Shown: positions 29,652 through 40,768 of the stretch, piece by piece | Numbering within the stretch: position 1 is the stretch's first letter | Layout of the letters: every line of letters begins with the position of its first letter | Assembly (NCBI RefSeq): GCF_013409425.1 | Contig: NZ_JACCAC010000001.1 | Coordinates: 3,472,001 to 3,536,000, forward strand | Direction: 5' to 3' | Source of the DNA: Nocardioides perillae | Lineage (GTDB): Bacteria > Actinomycetota > Actinomycetes > Propionibacteriales > Nocardioidaceae | Length of the DNA stretch: 64,000 nt | Notes under the pieces: generated by a model | What the model saw: the letters and a program-made list of their open reading frames with translations, nothing else | Databases searched by the model: none | What the model was told of the DNA's origin: nothing | Program-made: the position numbers and the translations under genes

Positions 29652-29665
29652 TTCTTGACGTGGCC

Positions 29666-29671
29666 TACGAT
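29666..29671 (+). promoter_or_regulatory. -10 element, leaderless marR gene
   Basis: TACGAT 6 nt before the ATG at 29678. Confidence 0.5.
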
Positions 29672-29677
29672 GACGGC

Positions 29678-30178
29678 ATGCGGGACGAGGTCGACGAGCT
29701 GGTCGAGGCGTGGGCGCGCGAGCGCCGCGACCTCGACCTCGCCCCCGTCGAGGTCTTCAGCCGGATCAGCCGGCTGGCCCGCCACCTCGACCTCGCCCGC
29801 CGCCAGGCCTTCGCCGAGCACCGCATCGAGCTGTGGGAGTTCGACGTGCTGGCCGCGCTGCGGCGGGCGGGCGCGCCCTACGAGCTGTCGCCGGGACGGT
29901 TGCTGCGCGAGACGCTCGTGACCAGCGGCACCATGACCAACCGCGTCGACCGGCTCGCCGCGCGCGGGCTCGTCGAGCGGCTGCCCGACCCGCGCGACCG
30001 CCGCGGCGTGCTCGTGCGGCTGACCGCCGAGGGCGGGGAGACCGTGGACAACGCCTTCGAGGCGCTGCTCGACGCCGAGCACGCGCTGCTGGCCTCGCTG
30101 CCCGCCGACGACCGCGCCGCGCTGGCGGGACTGCTGCGCACGCTGCTCGCGCCCTTCGGCACGGGCCCGCGCGACTGA
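29678..30178 (+). CDS. MarR-family transcriptional regulator
   Basis: A 166-residue winged-helix regulator. The recognition region reads EFDVLAALRRAGAPYELSPG, TLVTSGTMTNRVDRLAARGL and RLPDPRDRRGVLVRLTAEG, the standard MarR wing. ATG 29678 is supported by the -10 just upstream; a longer reading lacks a promoter. The perfect palindrome at 29638, next to its own start, is the obvious autoregulatory site, with the divergent methyltransferase gene as probable target. Confidence 0.92.
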   Translation: MRDEVDELVEAWARERRDLDLAPVEVFSRISRLARHLDLARRQAFAEHRIELWEFDVLAALRRAGAPYELSPGRLLRETLVTSGTMTNRVDRLAARGLVERLPDPRDRRGVLVRLTAEGGETVDNAFEALLDAEHALLASLPADDRAALAGLLRTLLAPFGTGPRD

Positions 30179-30202
30179 AGCGCTCCCCGCGGACGGGGCG
30201 GC

Positions 30203-31090
30203 TCAGGCGGCCACGTCGGCGGTGACCAGCAACCGCTCGACGGCGCGTCGGCCGAGCGCGACGTGCTCGCGGGTCCGGGAGAAGTCGACCATGCGCGTGC
30301 CGAGGTCGGGGGCGCGCAGGTGGTGGACCTCGACGTCGAGGCCGAGGTCGGGCAGCGCGCGCACCCGCATCGCGACCCCCAGGCAGGCGACCAGCACGTG
30401 GATCGGGGAGCGCGACGGCACGGGTCGCACGGGCACGCTCGCGTCGAGGACGAAGACGCGCCGCGGCACGACGCCCCCCACCGGGTCGGCGGCGAGGTCG
30501 ACGACCCCCGTGACCGGCACGAGGTCGGCCACCCCGCCGTCGACGTGGGCCGCGTGCGCACCCGTCTCGGTGTCGCGCAGGACGACGGGGTCGAAGATCG
30601 CGGGCAGGGCCGCAGAGGCCAGGAGCAGCTCGGCCAGCGGCCCGCGGCGGTGGTAGACCGCGGCGCCGGTGTCGAGGTGGGTCGTGACGACCCGCAGCGG
30701 CAGCGGCAGGTCCTCCACCCGCGGGGCCGGCAGCCAGTCACGCACCAGCCGGGCGAGGCCGTCGGCGGAGTAGAGCGACGCGTGGTGGCGCGCGAGGTGG
30801 CCGAGACGCCCGAGCGTGCCGCCGGGGAAGACGTCGCGCCGGGTCAGCCGCTCCCAGCGCTCCTCCAGGGCGGCGACGCCGTCGAGGGTCGCGTGCCCCG
30901 CGACGTACGCCGCGTTGAGGGCGCCGACCGACGTGCCGACGAGGGCGGCGGGCCGGATGCCGGCGTCGAGCAGGGCACCCACCATGCCGACCTGGACGGC
31001 GCCGCGGGCGGCGCCCCCCGACAGCACGAAGACGTCGCCCCGGGGGCGGTCCGCCGCGAGGTGGGGCTCGGGCTGCAGCAGGCTGGTCAT
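30203..31090 (-). CDS. Patatin-like phospholipase
   Basis: A 295-residue serine lipase of the patatin/RssA type using a Ser-Asp dyad. The oxyanion motif is LSGGAARGAVQVGMVGAL, the nucleophile is in GTSVGALNAA, and the catalytic Asp in HVDGGVADLVPV. No signal peptide or membrane segment is seen, so the protein is probably cytoplasmic or peripheral. ATG 31090 has GAGGAGG upstream. The physiological lipid is unknown. Confidence 0.9.
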   Translation of the reverse strand: MTSLLQPEPHLAADRPRGDVFVLSGGAARGAVQVGMVGALLDAGIRPAALVGTSVGALNAAYVAGHATLDGVAALEERWERLTRRDVFPGGTLGRLGHLARHHASLYSADGLARLVRDWLPAPRVEDLPLPLRVVTTHLDTGAAVYHRRGPLAELLLASAALPAIFDPVVLRDTETGAHAAHVDGGVADLVPVTGVVDLAADPVGGVVPRRVFVLDASVPVRPVPSRSPIHVLVACLGVAMRVRALPDLGLDVEVHHLRAPDLGTRMVDFSRTREHVALGRRAVERLLVTADVAA

Positions 31091-31281
31091 CGCGGGCCTC
31101 CTCGGGGGCGTCGGTCGAGCGGGGTGCCCGGCGGCGCCGGGTGACCTCCGATCGGCGCAGGGGCGACGCGGTTGAGGCACCCGTCGGGGTGGGCTGGTCG
31201 GGTCGACCTGTCGGGGACCTTGCGCAACCCTGCGGGGTGCAGCCGGCTCAGGTCGGCGGGTGCGTCGCCGATGGTGGTCCC

Positions 31282-31542
31282 GTGGAGCAGGAGATCGAGG
31301 TCGTGCACTGGCACACCCCCGCCGTGAGCGCCCACCGCGACCTGGTGTGGTCGGCGTGGCTGCACGGCGAGGTCGCCGGCGTGCGCGACGGCCGCCGGCT
31401 GCTGCTCGTCGTGCCGATGGACGAGGTCACGCCGACGGGCGCGGCCCTGGCCTTCCGGCTCTTCCACGTCGGCGCCTGGCGCGAGGCGCCTGCGGTCGGC
31501 GGTGTCAGCGGACCCGTCGGGCCGGTCAGCACCGTCGCCTGA
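31282..31542 (+). CDS. Small hypothetical protein
   Basis: An 86-residue ORF with no recognised family; WHTPAVSAHRDLVWSAWLHGEV is its most protein-like part, and RRLLLVVPMDEVTP suggests a beta strand. GTG 31282 is the only reasonable start and has no obvious ribosome binding site. It faces the ABC-F gene, ending 33 bp away. A reading on the opposite strand in the same place looks like low-complexity noise. Confidence 0.48.
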   Translation: MEQEIEVVHWHTPAVSAHRDLVWSAWLHGEVAGVRDGRRLLLVVPMDEVTPTGAALAFRLFHVGAWREAPAVGGVSGPVGPVSTVA

Positions 31543-31575
31543 GTGCCGCGGCCGGGACCGCGACGGTCGGCCCGG

Positions 31576-33431
<1,856 letters not shown>

Positions 33432-33432
<1 letters not shown>

Positions 33433-34385
33433 CAGCCGACCTCCCGGGGTACGTCGAGCACGTGCGCGCCGGCGACCGGTGCGGGCACGACCAGCACACC
33501 GTCGCGGCCGGACTCCTGCAGCGCGCCCGCGGTCGACCGCGCGGCCCCGACGTCGGCGCAGAGGAAGACGCAGGTCGGACCCGACCCCGACACCAGGCCG
33601 CGGAGGGCGCCGGCGCGCTCGCCGGCCTCCAGCAGGTCGGCGAGGTCGGGGCGCAGGTCGAGCGCCGGGGCCTGCAGGTCGTTGTGGAGGGCCGCCGCGA
33701 GCGCGTGGACGTCGCCGGCGCGGAGGGCGGCGAGCACGGCGTGGGCCGGGCGCGGCTCCGCGGGTGCGGCGGGCCGCAGCTCGTCGTGGTGGCGGTAGAC
33801 CCGCGGCGTCGAGAGGCCCTCGTCGGAGGGGACCACCACCCACCACCAGGCGCCCGCGTCGGGGGCGGGGTCGACGACCTCGCCGCGACCGGTGCCGAGC
33901 GCGCTGCCGCCGACGAGCGCGAAGGGCACGTCGCTGCCGAGGTCGGCCGCGAGCCGCAGCAGGTCGGCGTCGGGGGTCTGCAGCTCCCAGAGCCGGTCGA
34001 GGGCGACCAGCGCCGCGGCGGCGTCGGCGCTGCCGCCGGCCAGACCCCCGGCCACCGGGACGCTCTTGTCGAGGTGCAGCCGGGCGTCGGCGGGCCGGCC
34101 GTGGTGGGCGGCCAGCGCCAGCCCGGCGCGGACCGCGAGGTTGGTCGCGTCGAGGGGCACGCCGGAGACGTCGAGGTGGGGCCGCGCGGTGAGGCTGAGG
34201 GTGAGGCCCTCCCCCGGCGCGGCCGGGGCGGCGGTGAGGTCGTCGTGCAGGCCGACCGCCTGGTAGACGGTGACGAGCGGGTGGAAGCCGTCGGCGCGGG
34301 GGGCGCCGACGCCGAGGTGGAGGTTCACCTTCGCGGGCGCGCGCACGGTCACCGGCGCACCCGCGGGAGCGGGGGCAGGGCTCAC
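33432..34385 (-). CDS. ispE: 4-diphosphocytidyl-2-C-methyl-D-erythritol kinase
   Basis: GHMP kinase of the MEP isoprenoid pathway. In its 317 residues [20 protein letters not shown] is the N-terminal signature, [20 protein letters not shown] the ATP-binding glycine motif, and [13 protein letters not shown] the C-terminal GHMP motif. GTG 34385 overlaps the ksgA stop by 4 bases. The ksgA-ispE pair is conserved across actinobacteria (Rv1010-Rv1011 in M. tuberculosis). Confidence 0.95.
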
Positions 34386-35266
34386 GCGGCCTCCCCGCGC
34401 ACGGCGGCGAGGGCCTCGGCGACGCGCACGAAGTCGTCGACGTCGAGCTGCTCGCCGCGCGCCATCGGCTCGATGCCGGCCGCCTCGAGCGCGGCGGTGG
34501 CTGCCTCGCCCGACCCCGCGAGCCCGCGCAGCGCGCCCCGCAGCGCCTTGCGCCGCTGGGCGAAGGCGGCGTCGACGACGGCGAAGACCGCCTCGCGCGA
34601 CACCGCCGTCGTCGGCGGCTCGCGGCGGGTCCAGGCGACCAGGCCGGAGTCGACGTTGGGTGCGGGCCAGAAGACGTTGCGACCGACGGCGCCGGCACGG
34701 CGGACGTCGGCGTGCCAGGCGGCCTTGACCGAGGGCACGCCGTAGGTGCGCGAGCCCGGTCCCGCGGCGAGCCGGTCGGCCACCTCGGACTGCACCATCA
34801 CCAGGCCGCGCTCGAGGCTCGGGAGCAGCGCGAGCAGGTGCAGCAGCACCGGCACCGAGACGTTGTAGGGCAGGTTGGCCACCAGCGCCGTGGGCGCCGG
34901 GCCCGGCAGGTCGGTGACGCGCAGGGCGTCGGCGAGCACCACCTCGAAGGCGTCGGCCGGGAGGTCGGGCGCGAGCTCGGCCACCGTCGCCGGCAGCCGC
35001 CCCGCGAGCAGCGGGTCGACCTCGACCGCGACCACGCGGCGTACGTCGTCGAGGAGCGCGAGCGTCAGCGACCCGAGGCCCGGGCCCACCTCGACGACCA
35101 CGTCGTCGGGGCCGACGCCCGACTCCCGCACGATGCGGCGCACGGTGTTGGGGTCGATCACGAAGTTCTGCCCGCGCTGCTTGGTGGGGCGCAGGTCGAG
35201 CTCGGCGGCCAGGCGACGCACCTCCGCCGGCCCGAGGAGCCTCGGACCGGCGGAGGGGGACGACAT
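34382..35266 (-). CDS. rsmA: 16S rRNA (adenine1518-N6/adenine1519-N6)-dimethyltransferase
   Basis: KsgA/RsmA dimethylates two adjacent adenines in helix 45 of 16S rRNA late in 30S assembly. The 294-residue protein has [18 protein letters not shown], the SAM motif [15 protein letters not shown], the catalytic NLPYNVSVP and [15 protein letters not shown] 35266 is 17 bp from the rpfB stop, so the operon probably begins at rpfB. Confidence 0.95.
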   Translation of the reverse strand: MSSPSAGPRLLGPAEVRRLAAELDLRPTKQRGQNFVIDPNTVRRIVRESGVGPDDVVVEVGPGLGSLTLALLDDVRRVVAVEVDPLLAGRLPATVAELAPDLPADAFEVVLADALRVTDLPGPAPTALVANLPYNVSVPVLLHLLALLPSLERGLVMVQSEVADRLAAGPGSRTYGVPSVKAAWHADVRRAGAVGRNVFWPAPNVDSGLVAWTRREPPTTAVSREAVFAVVDAAFAQRRKALRGALRGLAGSGEAATAALEAAGIEPMARGEQLDVDDFVRVAEALAAVRGEAA

Positions 35267-35283
35267 GGGGCGAAGACTATCCG

Positions 35284-36681
<1,398 letters not shown>

Positions 36682-36792
36682 TCACCCCGAGGGCGGTGAC
36701 CCCACGGCGTGTCTCTCGCCCGCCTTGCGGCCCCGTTGACGCGGCGTACGGCGCGCCTTGCGGCCCTGCCCCGCGCGGGGCTGCGCCCCGCC

Positions 36793-36871
36793 GTCGGAGT
36801 CACCGGTCGACCGGGGACTCCTGCACTTGTGCCCCGAGAACTCGGGCCACAAGTGCAGGACCTGGGCCACA
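36793..36871 (+). repeat. 79-bp inverted repeat, family B left copy
   Basis: It matches the reverse complement of 38041-38119 at 77 of 79 positions. It contains two nested dyads: GAGTCACCGG/CCGGGGACTC around TCGA (36797-36820) and a 38-nt hairpin with 11-bp outer arms CTGCACTTGTG/CACAAGTGCAG and inner CCGAG/CTCGG (36821-36858). Together with the right copy it brackets the AbiEi-like gene. Confidence 0.9.
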
Positions 36872-36962
36872 GGTCCGGGTCCAACCCACCGCGCTGCACG
36901 CCGTCGCGCCCGATTGTCCACAGACCCGGACCCGGCGCCGCGCACGCCACGCTGATCCGGGG

Positions 36963-36968
36963 CAGGCT
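36963..36968 (+). promoter_or_regulatory. -10 element, leaderless AbiEi-like gene
   Basis: CAGGCT 6 nt before the GTG at 36975, inside the repeat-bounded unit, so the gene carries its own promoter. Confidence 0.45.
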
Positions 36969-36974
36969 CGCCTC

Positions 36975-37916
36975 GTGGACTACGACCCTGTGGCTCGGGT
37001 GCGGGTGCACCTGCGCAAGGAACTGCTCGCCTCCGGTCTCGACGACCGGGCCCTGGCCGCGGCGCTGCGAGCCGGCACGCTGGTGCGCGTGCGGTACGGC
37101 GCCTACGTCACCGGGGCCGACTGGGCGGGTCTCGACGAGCGCGGTCGCCACCGCGTGCTCGTGCGGGCGGCCGTCAAGCAGTCGCGCACGCCCGTCGTCG
37201 TCTCCCACGGGTCGGCGGTCGCCGAGCTGGGCGGGCCGTTGTGGGGGCTGCCGACGGAGGTCGCGCAGCTCACCCGGCTCGACCAGCGGGCCGGGCGCAA
37301 CGCAGCGGACCTGCACCAGCACCGCGGCGTGCTGCGCGCCGCCGACGTCGCCGTGCGCGGCGGTCTGCGCGTGACGACGCCCGCCGTCACGGTGCTCGAC
37401 GTCGTCGCGACCACCTCCACCGAGGTCGGTCTGGTCGTCGCCAACCACTTCCTGCACAACCGAGCGACCGACCTGGAGCAGCTGGAGACGACACGGGCGT
37501 TCCACGAGCACCGGCCGGGCACGCTCGGCGCCCGGCTCGTGCTGCGCCTCTGCGACCCCGCCGTCGAGTCGGTCGGCGAGTCCCGGAGCCTCTACGCCTT
37601 CTGGCGCGGCGGCCTCCCGACCCCGCGTCTGCAGTGGTTGCTCGTCGGTGACGACGGGCGCGAGGTGCGCCTCGACTTCGCCTGGCCGGAGCTCGGTGTC
37701 TTCGCCGAGTTCGACGGGCGCGTGAAGTACGGCCGGCTGCTCCGGGCGGGCCAGGACGCCTCCGACGTCGTCGACGCCGAGAAGCGCCGCGAGGAGATGG
37801 TCTGCCGGATCACCGGCTGGCGCTGCCTGCGGATCATGTGGGAGGACCTGACCGACCCCGATCGCCTTGCCTGGCGGGTCCGTTCGCTCGCCTCCCACCA
37901 CCGGCCCGCCGCCTGA
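36975..37916 (+). CDS. AbiEi-like winged-helix plus PD-(D/E)XK-like nuclease domain protein
   Basis: A 313-residue protein of the group often labelled type IV toxin-antitoxin AbiEi antitoxin domain protein. Residues 8-45 (RVHLRKELLASGLDDRALAA then LVRVRYGAYV) form the winged-helix region. The middle has VVSHGSAVAELGGPLWGLP. The C-terminal 120 residues look like a DUF559/Vsr-type nuclease fold: E198 in ESVGES, D234 in VRLDFAWPE, E245 and K251 in FAEFDGRVKYG, and EKRREE at 269-274. No AbiEii-type toxin gene is adjacent. It lies alone between 79-bp inverted repeats in the rpfB-tatD junction. Activity is unproven; regulator or endonuclease are both possible. Confidence 0.82.
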   Translation: MDYDPVARVRVHLRKELLASGLDDRALAAALRAGTLVRVRYGAYVTGADWAGLDERGRHRVLVRAAVKQSRTPVVVSHGSAVAELGGPLWGLPTEVAQLTRLDQRAGRNAADLHQHRGVLRAADVAVRGGLRVTTPAVTVLDVVATTSTEVGLVVANHFLHNRATDLEQLETTRAFHEHRPGTLGARLVLRLCDPAVESVGESRSLYAFWRGGLPTPRLQWLLVGDDGREVRLDFAWPELGVFAEFDGRVKYGRLLRAGQDASDVVDAEKRREEMVCRITGWRCLRIMWEDLTDPDRLAWRVRSLASHHRPAA

Positions 37917-38040
37917 GCGTGCCGGGCCGCCGTCGGCGCGGCGTACGACGGGTGCCGCAGCGGCCTGCGCCCCGTGCCCGGGCTGCGGCCGGCGCGGCGT
38001 ACGTCGTGTGGTCGCCGCGGCGACCCGGCCAGCGCCCACT

Positions 38041-38119
38041 TGTGGCCCAGGTCCTGTACTTGTGGCCCGAGTTCTCGGGGCACAAGTGCAGGAGTCACCG
38101 GTCGACCGGTGACTCCGAC
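38041..38119 (-). repeat. 79-bp inverted repeat, family B right copy
   Basis: Inverted copy of 36793-36871 with two mismatches. Here the outer dyad is a perfect palindrome (GGAGTCACCGG-TCGA-CCGGTGACTCC, 38091-38116). A further half unit (ACTTGTGGCCC, 38038-38048) lies just inside. It ends 17 bp before the tatD stop codon, so it may also terminate either gene. Confidence 0.9.
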
Positions 38120-38136
38120 AGCCGGGGCCGCGCCAC

Positions 38137-39036
38137 CTACCAGGAGCCGCCGAAGGCGCGCTCGGTGGTGGCGTCGAGGGCGCGGCAGAGGACCTCGAGG
38201 TCGTCACCGCGGACCTCGGCCATGGCACGCACGGTCACGGGGACGAGGTAGGAGGCGTTGGGGCGGCCGCGGTGGGGGGTGGGGGTGAGGAACGGCGCGT
38301 CGGTCTCGACGAGCAGCCGGTCGAGGGGGGTGACGGCGAGGGCCTCGCGCAGCGGGGCGGCGTTCTTGAAGGTCACCGTGCCGGCGAACGAGAGGTGGGC
38401 GCCGCGGTCGAGGCAGGCGCGGGCGAAGGCGGCGTCGCCGGAGAAGCAGTGCATCACCCAGCGCTCGGGCACGCCCTCGGCGTCGAGCACGTCGAGCACC
38501 TCGTCGTGGGCGTCGCGGTCGTGGATGACGAGCGTCTTGTCGAGCCGCTTGGCCAGGTCGACGTGCCACGCGAAGCTCTCGACCTGCGCCGCCCGGCCGT
38601 CCTCGCCGGTGCGGAAGTGGTCGAGCCCGGTCTCCCCCACCGCCCGCACCCCGTCGTGCGCCGACGCCAGCTGCTCGATCTCCGCCAGCGCCGCCTCCAG
38701 CTCCCCGGCCGCTGCCAGCCGCGGGGCCTCGTTGGGGTGCAGGGCCACGCCCGCGACGAGGGCGTCGTGGCGCGCTGCCGCCTCGACGGCCCACCGCGCG
38801 CCGGGCAGGTCGCAGCCGATCTGCACGATCCGCGGCACCCCGACGGCGGCCGCGGCCGCCAGCGCGTCGGTGACGGTCCAGTCGGCGTCGCCGTCCGCGG
38901 AGTCGGCGATGTCGAGGTGGCAGTGGTTGTCGACGACCGGGTGCGGCAGCGGCTCGGGCGCGGGCGGGCGCGACCGGTCGCGGGTGTGCCCCTGCTCGGT
39001 GGTGGCGGCGCGGCGCCGGGTCGGGCGGTCGCTCAC
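38137..39036 (-). CDS. tatD: TatD-family metal-dependent deoxyribonuclease
   Basis: TIM-barrel DNase/hydrolase with a dinuclear metal site; 299 residues. Ligands are in VVDNHCHLDI, GLHPNEA-like VALHPNEAP, VGETGLDHF, HDRDAHDE, MHCFSGD and VETDAPFLTP. The first 35 residues are a variable extension. GTG 39036 overlaps the stop of the upstream hydrolase gene by 4 bases. tatD-rpfB adjacency is conserved in mycobacteria; here the pair is separated by the repeat-bounded gene. Confidence 0.93.
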   Translation of the reverse strand: MSDRPTRRRAATTEQGHTRDRSRPPAPEPLPHPVVDNHCHLDIADSADGDADWTVTDALAAAAAVGVPRIVQIGCDLPGARWAVEAAARHDALVAGVALHPNEAPRLAAAGELEAALAEIEQLASAHDGVRAVGETGLDHFRTGEDGRAAQVESFAWHVDLAKRLDKTLVIHDRDAHDEVLDVLDAEGVPERWVMHCFSGDAAFARACLDRGAHLSFAGTVTFKNAAPLREALAVTPLDRLLVETDAPFLTPTPHRGRPNASYLVPVTVRAMAEVRGDDLEVLCRALDATTERAFGGSW

Positions 39037-39899
39037 GCGCGTGCCCCTGCGCCCCCGGCCCCCTCGAGCGCGACGCCGTCGAGCAGCAGCTGCGCGAGCT
39101 CGTCGGGCGCGTGCTCGGGCACCCAGTGGCTCACGCCCTCGAGCACGCGGAAGCGGTACGGCGCGTCCACCCAGCCGGCGGTCCGCTCGGCCTGGGCGCG
39201 ACCGCAGGCGGTGTCGCCGTCGCTCCACACGAAGGTGGTGGGCACCCGCACCCGGGCCGAGGTCCACGACGGCGGGGTGAAGGGCAGCGCGCGGTACCAC
39301 GCCACCCCGCCCGGCAGGGCGCCGTCGTCGACCACCTCGCGACGGAAGCGCGCCAGGTCGGCCGGGCGCATGCCGGTCGCGGCGAGCAGCCGGTCCATGA
39401 CACCGCCGCGGCGAGCGGCCATCCGCTCGGGCAGCCCGGGCACCTGGAAGGCCCCGACGTACCACGACTTCAGCACCTGCGGCCCGGCCATCGAGCGCAG
39501 GAACGCCCCGGGGTGCCCCACCGACACGGTCGCCAGGGTGCGCACGCGCTCGGGGTGCTGCGCGGCGTAGGACCAGGCGACGATCGCGCCCCAGTCGTGC
39601 CCGACGAGGTGCACGGGCGCGCCACCGGCCGCGTCGACGAGGGCGTCGACGTCCGCGACGAGCTCGGTGACGGCGTACGCCCTCCGCCCGGCGGGGCGCG
39701 CACCCGGCGAGTAGCCGCGCTGGTCGGGGGCCAGCGTGCGCAGGCCGGCGTCGTGGAGGGCGGGGACGACGGCGTCCCACGAGGTGGCGCGCTCGGGGAA
39801 GCCGTGGAGCAGCACGACGACCGCGCCGTCGAGCGGTCCGCGGTCGGCGACGTCGAAGGTGAGGCCGTCGCGCTGGAAGGTGGTGAGGCGGTCGGTCAT
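39033..39899 (-). CDS. Alpha/beta hydrolase, epoxide hydrolase-like
   Basis: A 288-residue hydrolase with HGFPERATSWDAV (oxyanion HG), the nucleophile Asp in GHDWGAIVAW, APDQRGYSPG and catalytic His in GVSHWVPEHAP. An Asp nucleophile elbow GHDWG is the hallmark of soluble epoxide hydrolases and haloalkane dehalogenases. The substrate is unknown. It overlaps rsmI upstream (ATGA) and tatD downstream (GTGA), so the three are likely one operon. Confidence 0.9.
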   Translation of the reverse strand: MTDRLTTFQRDGLTFDVADRGPLDGAVVVLLHGFPERATSWDAVVPALHDAGLRTLAPDQRGYSPGARPAGRRAYAVTELVADVDALVDAAGGAPVHLVGHDWGAIVAWSYAAQHPERVRTLATVSVGHPGAFLRSMAGPQVLKSWYVGAFQVPGLPERMAARRGGVMDRLLAATGMRPADLARFRREVVDDGALPGGVAWYRALPFTPPSWTSARVRVPTTFVWSDGDTACGRAQAERTAGWVDAPYRFRVLEGVSHWVPEHAPDELAQLLLDGVALEGAGGAGARA

Positions 39900-40729
39900 C
39901 GGGTGCCCTTCTCGTGGACGAGGTCGTAGAGGTCGCGCCGCCGGATGCCCGCGGCGCGGGCGACCTCGGCGACGGCGTCCTTGGTGGTGGCGCCGGCGGC
40001 CTCGGCGGCGGCCACGGCGGCGCGCAGGCCGGCGGTGTCGAGGGGGCCGTCGGCGGCGGGCGGCGCTCCGGCGACCACCAGGGTGACCTCGCCGCGCACG
40101 CCGTCGGCGGCCCACGCGGCGAGCTCGGCGAGGCCGCCGCGGCGGACCTCCTCGTGGGTCTTGGTCAGCTCGCGGCACACCGCGCCGGGCCGGTCGTCAC
40201 CGAACGCCTCCGCCAGCGCCGCCAGCGCGGCCGCGGTGCGGTGCGGCGCCTCGAAGAACACCATCGTGCGCGGCTCGGCGGCGAGCTCGGCCAGCCGTCG
40301 CGCCCGCTCGCCGGCCTTGCGCGGCAGGAACCCCTCGAAGCAGAAGCGGTCGACCGGCAGCCCCGAGACCGCGAGCGCCGTCAGCACCGCGGACGGACCG
40401 GGCACGGAGGTGACGTCGAGGTCCGACTCGACGGCGGCCGCCACGAGCCGGTAGCCCGGGTCGGAGACGCTCGGCATGCCGGCGTCGGTCACCAGCAGCA
40501 CCCGCTCGCCCGCCTGCAGCGCCTCGAGCAGCTGCGGCGTGCGCTGCGCCTCGTTGCCCTCGAAGTACGACACCACCCGCCCACGGACGACCACGCCGAG
40601 GTCGGCGGCGAGCCGGCGCAGCCGCCGGGTGTCCTCGGCGGCGACGACGTCGGCGCTCGCGAGCTCCTCGGCCAACCGCGGTGAGGCGTCCGCGGGGCGG
40701 CCGATCGGGGTGCCGGCGAGCACGAGCAT
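39896..40729 (-). CDS. rsmI: 16S rRNA (cytidine1402-2'-O)-methyltransferase
   Basis: SAM-dependent tetrapyrrole-methylase-fold enzyme that 2'-O-methylates C1402 in the ribosomal P site. The 277-residue product shows MLVLAGTPIGRPADASPR, VAAEDTRRLRRLA, VSYFEGNE, LLVTDAGMPSVSDPGYRLV and FEGFLPRKAGERARRL. The ATG lies 6 nt after a -10 (CATGAT). The rsmI/pmt divergent pair is conserved in mycobacteria. Confidence 0.95.
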   Translation of the reverse strand: MLVLAGTPIGRPADASPRLAEELASADVVAAEDTRRLRRLAADLGVVVRGRVVSYFEGNEAQRTPQLLEALQAGERVLLVTDAGMPSVSDPGYRLVAAAVESDLDVTSVPGPSAVLTALAVSGLPVDRFCFEGFLPRKAGERARRLAELAAEPRTMVFFEAPHRTAAALAALAEAFGDDRPGAVCRELTKTHEEVRRGGLAELAAWAADGVRGEVTLVVAGAPPAADGPLDTAGLRAAVAAAEAAGATTKDAVAEVARAAGIRRRDLYDLVHEKGTR

Positions 40730-40735
40730 GGCCCG

Positions 40736-40741
40736 ATCATG
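40736..40741 (-). promoter_or_regulatory. -10 element, leaderless rsmI
   Basis: CATGAT on the minus strand, 6 nt before the rsmI ATG, in a 39-bp divergent gap shared with pmt. Confidence 0.45.
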
Positions 40742-40755
40742 TCAGCCGCGCCTCG

Positions 40756-40761
40756 TAGGCT
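40756..40761 (+). promoter_or_regulatory. -10 element, leaderless pmt
   Basis: TAGGCT 7 nt before the GTG at 40769; it decides that start over the upstream ATG at 40739. Confidence 0.5.
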
Positions 40762-40768
40762 GAGCGCC

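Noticed and set aside
31087..31467. Minus-strand ORF upstream of the patatin gene
   Set aside because: Its translation is low-complexity and it overlaps the patatin start; the plus-strand ORF at 31282 is more protein-like.
36975..37916. A complete AbiEi/AbiEii toxin-antitoxin pair
   Set aside because: Only the AbiEi-like gene is present; no nucleotidyltransferase toxin ORF lies on either side within the repeats.
36741..38003. GCGGCGTACG 10-mers on both sides of the AbiEi-like gene as part of the cassette ends
   Set aside because: The same word occurs at several unrelated places in the window, so it is not specific to the unit.
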